A DNA stretch of 13,922 bases from the NCBI GenBank assembly GCA_002084535.1, contig NBLI01000012.1, positions 1 to 13,922 of the forward strand, in the 5' to 3' direction. This DNA comes from Candidatus Zhuqueibacterota bacterium 4572_119. GTDB lineage: Bacteria > Zhuqueibacterota > Zhuqueibacteria > Thermofontimicrobiales > Thermofontimicrobiaceae. Below are positions 1 through 7,400 of this stretch, piece after piece (position 1 is the stretch's first letter; every line of letters begins with the position of its first letter). The translations under genes were made by a program, and so were the position numbers. Under the pieces are notes generated by a model, which was given only the letters and a program-made list of their open reading frames with translations, was not told the DNA's origin and made no database searches.

Positions 1-1029
1 TATCCTGTGCTCGTTCGGTTAAACAGGCAAAGACAAGAAAGAGAAATTATTGAACAGGTGGAAACCGCGCCGCCTTCAGTGGAACCGGATCAAGGGTTCC
101 GGATTCTTTCCGTAACTTCCAATACAGCTAACGCGTATTTTTATAACGCGAATGATATGATGCGGAAGCAGGATTGGAAAAACGCGGAAATCGAGCTCAA
201 ACGGGCGATAAAATTAGATCCTGATTTCGCGCGCGCCTATGTTAACCTGGGCGTGGTTTATACAAATCTGGGGCAATTTCAAATGGCGAAAGAGTGTTTG
301 AATAAAGCGCTCATTATTTACCCGCAATCTGATTTGGCATATCAGAATTTGGGATTTCTGGCTGTTCACACCAATGATATCAGGAGCTCTCTTTATTATT
401 TTCAAAGTGCTTTGGATATCAGTCCAGATAATTGTGAAATTATGGTTGAAATCGGCAAAGTTTATTATAAGTTAAATGATTTTAATTCCGCGCGCAAAGT
501 ATTGAATGAGGTGTTATCAATAGATTCGTCCTATGTGGAAGCAAATTTTTACATTGGGGTGGTTGAAGCTAAAAGTGGAAGTTATGATTTAGCGGAACAG
601 CATTGGCTTCGTGTAATTCAATCTGAAGAAAGTTATTTTCTCCCGGCAAGACAAAAAGCGCTTGAGAAACTGGGCTATTTATGGAGTAACTTTAAAAATG
701 ATCCTGCGAAAGCGGTTGAGTGTTATGAAAAAGCGTTACATCTATCTTCAGGCAGGATTTCAGAGAATGAATTAAAAGCCATCTATTTACCTTTGTCCCT
801 GTTATATATAAAAACTGATAATTTCAATAAAGCACAGAGTTTATTAGAGACAGTTTTAGATTTTGAGCCATCAAATATCGAAGCCAGGTATTATTACGCG
901 GTAGCTTTAAAAAATTCCGCCCGGGAAGATTTGGCAATTACTCAATTTGAGATTATAACGAAAATGAATCCTGCCGGAAAATATTATGAAAATGCTAAAA
1001 AGAACCTGGTGCTTTTGCGAGGGTACTAA
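1..1029 (+). CDS. TPR-repeat protein, 5'-truncated by the window edge
   Basis: The frame is open from base 1 (Tyr-Pro precede the first possible start, a GTG at base 7), so the real start is probably upstream and this is the C-terminal part. After a basic and Glu-rich stretch and a Pro-rich linker (about residues 1-35, counted from the GTG) the protein is built of tetratricopeptide repeats, roughly at residues 40-73, 74-107, 108-141, 142-175, 176-209, 217-249, 256-290 and 291-324. They show the usual pattern, for example an A-Y-x-N-L-G-x-x-Y core and repeat ends of the type A-I-x-L-D-P-D. TPR arrays form a superhelical surface for protein-protein binding. No catalytic domain is visible. A membrane or enzymatic N-terminal part could lie outside the window. 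The gene ends with TAA, and a long gap separates it from the kinases, so a functional link to them is not shown. The TPR assignment is firm; the specific role is unknown. Confidence 0.85.
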   Translation, partial: YPVLVRLNRQRQEREIIEQVETAPPSVEPDQGFRILSVTSNTANAYFYNANDMMRKQDWKNAEIELKRAIKLDPDFARAYVNLGVVYTNLGQFQMAKECLNKALIIYPQSDLAYQNLGFLAVHTNDIRSSLYYFQSALDISPDNCEIMVEIGKVYYKLNDFNSARKVLNEVLSIDSSYVEANFYIGVVEAKSGSYDLAEQHWLRVIQSEESYFLPARQKALEKLGYLWSNFKNDPAKAVECYEKALHLSSGRISENELKAIYLPLSLLYIKTDNFNKAQSLLETVLDFEPSNIEARYYYAVALKNSAREDLAITQFEIITKMNPAGKYYENAKKNLVLLRGY

Positions 1030-1035
1030 TTGGTC

Positions 1036-1187
1036 CTGTCCGAAAGGTCAGTTTTTCTGTCATTCCCATTCCGCCGCTGGATATCGAGAACTGCATTTTC
1101 GTATAAATTAGTGGTTTACCAGATTTCTCCTCCGCAATTCGGGATCGAAATGAAACTATTTGGTGAAATTTATTAATTTTCGGACAG
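1036..1187. repeat. Possible decayed repeat element bounded by 10-bp inverted repeats
   Basis: CTGTCCGAAA at 1036-1045 is the exact reverse complement of TTTCGGACAG at 1178-1187. Between them, 1121-1155 reads like a decayed copy of a dispersed intergenic palindrome (a half beginning AGATTTCTCC and a half reading TCGAAATGA). The stretch at 1059-1075 (GTCATTCCCATTCC and onward) resembles a second palindrome type. Base composition is visibly richer in G and C than the sequence to the right. It is too short and has no ORF, so it is not an insertion sequence; a MITE-like remnant or nested repeat insertions are possible. The family resemblance is from memory and unverified. Confidence 0.35.
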
Positions 1188-1516
1188 ATACAAATTAGCT
1201 ATCGAATGAAAAAAATAAATCATATTAGAACCATCATTCAGATTTTTATTCTTTTTTTTTAGAGGATGCTGAATTTTTTGTATAGAATAAATATTTACCA
1301 ATGCAGATTCAGTTTTCTTTTTACGCCCCGGTTAGTCCAACAAAATCCTCAATTGAAAATCTATCCTAAAAGTTATCCAAAATCGCTATTTTGATGGAAT
1401 GTTTTTTGCGTTATGAACACCTTGTAAAATTCTTTTAAATTAAACAAGATTCAAAATTATTTTCTTGTTTATTTATTTAGAAAATTTATAATATTTATAA
1501 TATTGAAGTTAGGGTA

Positions 1517-1582
1517 ACTTATTATAAAAACAATAAACTAACGCACCAATTCCTTCCACTGCCAGATTTGTTTATAATAAGT
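1517..1582. repeat. Perfect 12-bp inverted repeat with 42-base spacer
   Basis: ACTTATTATAAA (1517-1528) and TTTATAATAAGT (1571-1582) are exact reverse complements. The arms are almost pure A/T, so a hairpin would be weak. There is no following T-run typical of a terminator and no ORF inside. It may be a remnant of a mobile element, a structured RNA, or chance in AT-rich DNA. Confidence 0.35.
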
Positions 1583-1877
1583 GCTAAACATATTGATTCC
1601 TTTAGTTGTTCATAATGATATTTATCTTCTTCATTATGAAATGATTGTATTACAAAATGAAACTATTTTGTTTTTTAAATCTTCATGGGAATTAATAGTT
1701 TGAATTTCTTTTTATTCTGGGAACACGACTAATAATTCAAAAAAAAATAATAACCGCTCAACTCATCCAAATCATTGTTTAAAGATTGAAACAGGAATTA
1801 TTCTGAATTCATGATTTGATGTTTGTCTGAAATTAGAAAAAAATGTTTGATTTTTTTGAAAAACGTGTTTTAGATTG

Positions 1878-1905
1878 AATTGAATGAGATTAAGGATATT
1901 CAATT
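1878..1905. promoter_or_regulatory. Operator-like palindrome upstream of HK1
   Basis: AATTGAAT (1878-1885) and ATTCAATT (1898-1905) form 8-base arms with a 12-base spacer. The half-site centres are about 20 bases apart, roughly two helical turns, and the site ends 56 bases before the HK1 start. The geometry suits a dimeric DNA-binding protein, but arms this AT-rich could arise by chance. Confidence 0.2.
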
Positions 1906-1947
1906 TTTAGCATATTTTGAGAATGATGAAAAGAAGGATGATTGCGT

Positions 1948-1955
1948 AAGAGGTG
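1948..1955 (+). promoter_or_regulatory. Ribosome binding site fixing the HK1 start
   Basis: AAGAGGTG lies 6 bases before the ATG at 1962. The alternative in-frame GTG at 1953 is itself part of this Shine-Dalgarno sequence, which argues against it as the start. Confidence 0.6.
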
Positions 1956-1961
1956 CACCAA

Positions 1962-3482
1962 ATGGGAAAATCACTTCAGATTTTGATCGGTTCAGAATCA
2001 AATGAACTAACTAATCAAATCATTGAAATTTTGAAGCATGGGGGATTTTCTATAAGTCAAACGTCAGCAGCTAATCTTAATAAATTAAGCCTGGCGCTTA
2101 AAGAAAAGCAATGGGATTTTATAATTGCTGATGATGATTCGCCGGACTTGAATGGCTCTAATATATTGAAATATTTAGAATCACACCGGGTCGATTCTCC
2201 AATAATTTTGATTTCCTCGAATGCAGACGATGATACTATGGTTGATTTTATAAAGAAAGGAATGTGTGATGTAATTTCAAAAAGCAATTTAAAATCTCTT
2301 AATACTGCTGTTTGGAGGGAATATAACCACAAAAACACTATTAATGAGCGGATATTATTTGAAAGAGAAATGCGGCAGAGTGAACAGTTTTTACGGGACA
2401 TTTTTAATACGGTTCAGGAAGGTATCTGTGTTGTTGATACCAGCCTGAATATCCTTCGTGTTAATTCCTGGATTAAAAAAACTTTTGATGATAAGACTAT
2501 CTTTAGTGGACAGAAGTGTTTCTTTGTTTTTAAAAACAGGCAAACCCAATGCGAATCATGCCCCTGTGTCAGTACTCTGAAAGATGGAAGGACTTATCAG
2601 GAAATATTTAAATATTCCAAATCAAACGGAGAAATTTATTGGTATGATTTAACCTCCTACCCGCTTAAAAATACTCACGGCAAAATTATCGGTGTGATTC
2701 AGTCGGTCAAAGATATTACCAAACAGAAAAATGCCGAAGATGATATCCGAGAACTAAATGAACAGCTTGAGAAACGGGTAAAACTAAGAACATCGCAACT
2801 CGAAGCAACGAATAAAGAACTTGAGTCGTTTTCATATTCTGTTTCCCATGATTTGCGCGCGCCATTGGTGCGGATTGATGGTTTTTCCCAATTATTAACC
2901 GATGGTTACAATGATATTTTGGATGATGAAGGCAAGCATTTTTTGAATCGGATACGATCTTCAGTGTTAAATATGTCTGAATTGATTGATAACCTGCTCC
3001 TATTATCCAGGGTTACAAGAAGTGAGATGAAAATAACAGAAATTAATCTAAGCAAAATTGTTCAAAATATTGTTGAACCCATGCGCGAAGCAAGTCCGAA
3101 AAGAAATGTTGAATTGGTAATTGAAAAAGATGTATTGGCCAGAGGTGATGTCAGGTTACTTAAGCTGGTACTGGAAAATTTGCTAAACAACGCCTGGAAA
3201 TTCACGCAACATACTGAAAACGCTAAAATCGAGTTTGGTAATTTAAATAACAATAAAGAGACCATATTTTTCATAAAGGATAATGGCGCCGGTTTTAATA
3301 ATGATTATGCAGAAAGGTTATTCGCGCCATTTCAAAGGTTGCATTCCGAAAAAGAATTTTTAGGAAATGGTGTTGGGCTGGCTACAGTGAAACGAATTAT
3401 TATGAGACACGGCGGCAATGTTTGGGCAGAAGGTGAAATTAATAAAGGCGCAACATTTTATTTCTCGTTGCCAGAAGAATAG
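1962..3482 (+). CDS. Soluble sensor histidine kinase, REC-PAS-HisKA-HATPase (HK1)
   Basis: A predicted cytoplasmic histidine kinase of 506 residues. No signal peptide or membrane segment is seen. An N-terminal receiver-like domain (about 6-118) keeps the phospho-acceptor Asp57, Ser85 and Lys107, but the first acidic Mg-binding residue is replaced (S11-E12). A PAS domain (about 138-255) contains a cysteine cluster, Cys197-x2-Cys200-x-Cys202. A signalling coiled coil (about 257-287) leads into a HisKA domain with the H-box YSVSHDLRAPL (phospho-His296), of the kind found in bacteriophytochrome-like kinases. The HATPase domain has the N-box around Asn409, the G1 box DNGAG (440-444) and the G2 box GNGVGLA (468-474). 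Its dimerisation domain differs from the HisKA_2 type of the three later kinases, so its partner may differ. There is no fused output domain. The start at ATG 1962 is preferred over the GTG at 1953 because AAGAGGTG sits 6 bases before it. Confidence 0.92.
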   Translation: MGKSLQILIGSESNELTNQIIEILKHGGFSISQTSAANLNKLSLALKEKQWDFIIADDDSPDLNGSNILKYLESHRVDSPIILISSNADDDTMVDFIKKGMCDVISKSNLKSLNTAVWREYNHKNTINERILFEREMRQSEQFLRDIFNTVQEGICVVDTSLNILRVNSWIKKTFDDKTIFSGQKCFFVFKNRQTQCESCPCVSTLKDGRTYQEIFKYSKSNGEIYWYDLTSYPLKNTHGKIIGVIQSVKDITKQKNAEDDIRELNEQLEKRVKLRTSQLEATNKELESFSYSVSHDLRAPLVRIDGFSQLLTDGYNDILDDEGKHFLNRIRSSVLNMSELIDNLLLLSRVTRSEMKITEINLSKIVQNIVEPMREASPKRNVELVIEKDVLARGDVRLLKLVLENLLNNAWKFTQHTENAKIEFGNLNNNKETIFFIKDNGAGFNNDYAERLFAPFQRLHSEKEFLGNGVGLATVKRIIMRHGGNVWAEGEINKGATFYFSLPEE

Positions 3483-3674
3483 GTTTGAATAATTTTTAAT
3501 GATTGGATTCTCTGTTCAGAAAAATGCGATTTAAATAAATAATTTTTAAGCGACTGTTTTACACTCCATAATCTTACTATAAAATTGCTATGTCCTGTTT
3601 TTTTGCTGAATAGTGCCAGAGATTTGCCAAAAAACGAATCTGATTTTATGTGAGTAATTTTTTTTTAACATGAG

Positions 3675-3710
3675 ATTCCAGTATCCGCCAATAATCGGTG
3701 GAACTGGAAT
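3675..3710. repeat. Imperfect palindrome / hairpin, likely dispersed-repeat remnant
   Basis: ATTCCAGT (3675-3682) pairs perfectly with ACTGGAAT (3703-3710). After one unpaired A, TCCGCC (3684-3689) pairs with GGTGGA (3697-3702) with one G-U, leaving a 7-base loop. It lies 190 bases past HK1 with no T-run, so it is probably not its terminator. The flank GGAATGAC and the motif ATCGGTGG recur in other gaps of this window. Confidence 0.45.
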
Positions 3711-3935
3711 GACACGACATAACTAAATGTATTTTAAGCTAATAGCTATTTGTCGGCTAATTGCTAAAAACTGTTTCAAGTTTCTTGATAGAAACCCTAA
3801 TCATTTAATTCTTATTAGTACGATTGGAAAGAGGGTGGGAGCAAGTCTGCACTAATCATCAACCCAATCTGGATGAACTGAATTAGACTTTTAATCAATT
3901 ACCTTGGCCAAACAATTTCATTGTTTATGCGCTTT

Positions 3936-3941
3936 AAGGAG
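3936..3941 (+). promoter_or_regulatory. Ribosome binding site fixing a TTG start
   Basis: AAGGAG is followed by a 6-base spacer and TTG at 3948, the start of the response regulator. An ATG at 3943 is out of frame and soon hits a stop. In-frame upstream starts at 3921 and 3927 lack a comparable Shine-Dalgarno sequence. Confidence 0.65.
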
Positions 3942-3947
3942 AATGTT

Positions 3948-4325
3948 TTGCAAAATAAAAATATACTCATAGTGGAAGATGAAAATATCATCGCGCTTGA
4001 TATTAAAAATCGATTGAATAATCTTGGTTACCGGGTAACGGACATCATCTCCAACGGTGAAGTCGCGGTCAATAAAATTGGAGACATTTGTCCTGATTTA
4101 ATATTTATGGATATTCGGCTGAATGGGAAATATGATGGAATAGAAACAGCGAAGAGAATCCGGGCTGATTACAAAATTCCAGTGATTTACCTGTCTGCTT
4201 ACACAGATGACAAAACATTGAACAGGGCAAAAAAAGTTACCAATCCATTTTTTTATTTACAAAAGCCATTTTTAGAAGATGAGTTGAAAGAAGCTGTTCA
4301 AAAAGCTCTACAAGGGGGGACTTGA
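3948..4325 (+). CDS. Single-domain response regulator (CheY-like receiver)
   Basis: A complete free-standing receiver of 125 residues with no output domain. Visible catalytic features are the acidic pair Glu10-Asp11, phospho-acceptor Asp55 in FMDIRL, the switch Ser83 in YLSAY, and the conserved Lys106 in QKPF. The insert NGKYDG after the phosphorylation site and the VEDENIIALDI opening match a receiver type that I associate with HisKA_2 kinases; this is recollection, not a search. It lies between HK1 and the three HisKA_2 kinases and is the only free receiver here, making it the best candidate partner for one or more of them. The output would need another protein, either by phosphorelay or by binding. 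The TTG start at 3948 is chosen because AAGGAG lies 6 bases before it and the protein then begins MQNKNILIVEDE, a normal receiver N-terminus. Confidence 0.92.
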   Translation: MQNKNILIVEDENIIALDIKNRLNNLGYRVTDIISNGEVAVNKIGDICPDLIFMDIRLNGKYDGIETAKRIRADYKIPVIYLSAYTDDKTLNRAKKVTNPFFYLQKPFLEDELKEAVQKALQGGT

Positions 4326-4331
4326 TTTGGG

Positions 4332-4373
4332 GATCGGTGAGTTGTGATTGGTGAATTGTTATTGGTGAGGATT
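4332..4373. repeat. Imperfect 14-bp tandem repeat, three copies
   Basis: Three adjacent units read GATCGGTGAGTTGT (4332-4345), GATTGGTGAATTGT (4346-4359) and TATTGGTGAGGATT (4360-4373). They begin 7 bases after the response regulator stop codon. The purpose is unknown; it looks like short-unit tandem repeat expansion that has partly decayed. The rest of the 173-base gap up to HK2 has no other recognisable element except the 10-base palindrome GAATATATTC at 4473-4482. Confidence 0.55.
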
Positions 4374-4498
4374 TTTTGCTTAGACGAAATCGTAAACTCG
4401 CAAGCAAGCATGTACTAACTTTTAATTAATTCCTGACAATAACAAATAATCCCAATCACAAATATCCAAAAAGAATATATTCAAACTTAGGAGAAAAG

Positions 4499-7400
4499 AT
4501 GGAAAAAGCGCTGAATGTAATCATCGTAAAAGAATCTGACGATGATGTTCTTGTTATTGAACGAGAGCTTCGTAATGGGGGATTTAAACCAAATTCCAGG
4601 ACTGTAAAAACATTCGAACAAATGAATAAGGCGCTGGAAGAAAATTCTTATGATATTGTTATTGCTGATAATGGTCCCTCAGAATTTAGCGGTTTGGATG
4701 CTTTGAAAATTTTAAAGGAGCAAGGCTGTGATATTCCATCAATTATCGTGTTAGAGGATAAAAATAAAGAATCAATAAAAAGAGCCAAAAAAGCCGGAGC
4801 CCGCGATTATATTTCCAAAGATAATTTAATAGGTCTGGGACACCTGGTTTCTAAAGAAATACAGGATGCTAAAACACGAAAACAGCAATGTGTTACAAAC
4901 AAAACGCTGAATCAAGACAACGTGGATCATAATTTATTGTTTGACGAATCTCCCATACCTTTATGGCTTGAGGACATGTCAGGAATTCAAGAATACATCG
5001 ATTCATTGAAGAAAGCCGGGGTATCTGATTTTAAACATTATTTTGATGAGAATCCAAAAGAAGTGGACAATTGTCTGAAATTATTAAAAATTGTCGATGT
5101 AAATAAAGAGGCTCTTAAATTAATTGACGCGTCAGATAAAGATTCAGTGATTAATAATCCACAATTGTTGTTTGAGCAAATATCATGTGATATCTTTAAA
5201 AAAGAAGTAATAAGCCTTGCGGAAGGAAAATTAAAATTTGAATGCGAGGTTTTTACGAAAACTTTGTCTGGGCAAACCCGCGTCCTGTTGCTCAAATTGT
5301 CTGTGATGCCGGGTTCAGAAAAAAAACTATCAAGAGTACTAATTGCCATCACTGATATAACTGATAAAAAGTGGTCTGGTAGGGAGAATAAAACTGGAAA
5401 CCAGGAAATTTCCAATTCTTTATCAGGTATAGCAATCGAGGACCTTCGGGGTAATATAACCTATGTGAACAAAACGATGCTTAAAATGTGGGGCTATAAT
5501 GATGAAGATGAAATTATCGGAAAAAATGGTATTCGTTATTGGCTTGATAAAGAGAAAGCTAAAGAAGTACATAAACTGACGTTAAAAGAAGGCGTTTGGG
5601 ACGGTGAACTTACCGGTCTTCGAAAGGACGGATCTACTTTTGAAGTTAATGTCGCGACAACTCTGATCCATAATGAAGATGGGAATCCGCTTTTTTTGAT
5701 GGGCTCTTTTGAAGATAAAACAGAACGAAGGGGAGTGGAAAAAGCCGTCAGAGAAAGAGAAGAACTTTTTCACGCGTTGTTTGAAAAAAATCAGGCGGTG
5801 ATTTTGTTGTTGGATGTTGATGACAAAGACCTCCCCATTGTTGATGTAAATGAAGCGGCTGTGAATTATTATGGTTATCAAAAAGAAGATTTGCTGAATA
5901 AATCCATAATGGATTTAAATATTCTGGATGCAAACGAAGCAAGAGAAAAAATGGCGGAAGCCAGAAGAAGGAATAAAACCGTTATCGAATTTAAGCATCG
6001 ACTCGCCGACGGAACAATAAGGGATGTGGAAACTTATTCGGGACCCATCGATGTATATGACAGAAAACTGGTTTACGTAGTTGTGCAGGATATTACTGAC
6101 AGGAAAAGAACAAAACTCGCGCTTCAGGAAAGTGAGGAACAATTTCGTACCATTTATGAACATGCCCCTATGGGTATTGCCATGATTAGTCTGGAGTATA
6201 AATATTTAAAAGCCAACAGAGCTTATTGCCAAACCCTGGGCTACACGGAAAAAGAACTTAAAAGATTAAAGTTTACGGATATTACCCACCCTTATGATCT
6301 AGAAAAAAATGTCGAGCTTCAGCAGAAGTTACTGTCTGGTAGTATCCCTCATTTTGAACTTGAGAAAAGGTATATTCAAAAGGACGGCAGCATTGTGTAC
6401 GGAATCCTTCGCGTGTCTTTAATTAAAGATAGCGACGGGAGTCCAATTTATTTTCTGGGGCAGTTGATGGATATTACTGAACGTAAGAGAGCCGAAGAAG
6501 CGCTGCGGGAAAGTGAAGAAAGATATCGAAATTTAGCCGAAAATTCGCCCAACGCGATTGTTGTCCACAGCGAAGGAAAGGTTGTGTTTGTAAATAATGA
6601 AGCCATAAAAATAATGGGCGGGAAAAATGAAACTGATTTGATGGGTTTACCTGTTACAAATTTTGTTCACCCGAATTTTGAAAATATTGTTTCAAAAAGG
6701 ATTAAACATCTTTACAGCAAAAAGGGCAATGTCGCGCTATTGGAAGAAAAATTCATCAGGCTGGATGGGACAATGATTGATGTTGAAGTAGCGGGCGCGG
6801 ATGTAAATTACAAAGGGAAACCCGCTTCTCAGGTTGTTTTTCGTGATATCACGTATAGAAAAAGAGCGGAAATGGTACAGGAATTATTGTATTGGATCAG
6901 CAACGCTGTTTTTACATCCGAAAATTTGAATGATTTGTTCAAAGTAATCAGAACAGAATTGAGCAAAGTTTTAGACACAACGAATTTTTCCATCGCGCTT
7001 TATGATAAAGAAACTGACCTTATCACTTCCCCATTTTGCAATGATAAAGAGGAAAGCTTCAAAACCCTTTCATCCGGAAAAACATTGATTTCTTATGTAA
7101 TTAAAAATAATGAGCCATTACAAGTCAAACAACGTGAAATCGCGCGCCTTATTAAACGCGGTGAAATCGAGCGAATAGATAACTGCCCCAAAATCTGGCT
7201 GGGGGTGCCGCTGATTGCCAATAACGAGGTGATTGGAGCAATGGTTGTGCAAAGCTATAACAGCACTGAAGCATACGGAATTGAAGAACTGGAAATATTA
7301 AAATTTACCTCTCATCAAATCGGATTGTCAATTGAAAGGAAGCAAGCAGAATCAAAAATTAAGTCATCATTGGACGAAAAAATCGTACTATTAAAAGAGA

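Larger units (their letters stand above)
1030..1961. other. 932-base intergenic gap, AT-rich, with repeat debris
   Basis: No credible gene was found on either strand. The left part (about 1036-1187) is less AT-rich and contains decayed dispersed-repeat-like sequence bounded by a 10-base inverted repeat. The remainder is very AT-rich, with a perfect 12-base inverted repeat (1517-1528 / 1571-1582) and an 8-base-arm palindrome just upstream of HK1. The promoter of HK1 is expected in the right part, but I could not pick a convincing -35/-10 pair. Confidence 0.6.
3483..3947. other. 465-base intergenic gap with a hairpin repeat
   Basis: No gene is supported. Besides the stable hairpin at 3675-3710 it contains a small hairpin at 3780-3795 (GTTTCT, loop TGAT, AGAAAC) and A/T-rich sequence. 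I see no classical terminator directly after HK1. The gap argues that HK1 and the response regulator are transcribed separately, or with a long untranslated spacer. Confidence 0.5.

Noticed and set aside
1266..1394. A 42-residue + strand ORF starting at ATG 1266 in the first gap
   Set aside because: The purine-rich AGAGG abuts the ATG with no spacer, the translation shows no recognisable pattern, and the region looks non-coding.
1953..1961. GTG 1953 as the start of HK1
   Set aside because: It overlaps the Shine-Dalgarno sequence that serves ATG 1962, and the receiver fold begins normally from that ATG.
3675..3710. Hairpin as the transcription terminator of HK1
   Set aside because: It lies 190 bases past the stop, lacks a T-run on either side, and looks like a dispersed repeat.
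3921..3947. TTG 3921 or ATG 3927 as the response regulator start
   Set aside because: They would place AAGGAG inside the coding region. TTG 3948 has ideal spacing from it and gives a standard receiver N-terminus.
4473..4482. GAATATATTC palindrome before HK2 as promoter or operator
   Set aside because: No matching -35 element at a suitable distance, and a 10-base A/T-rich palindrome is common by chance.
5038..6163. Minus-strand open frames within HK2, and similar ones in the other kinases
   Set aside because: They lie opposite clearly conserved domains, lack recognisable protein features and are shadows of the real coding frame.
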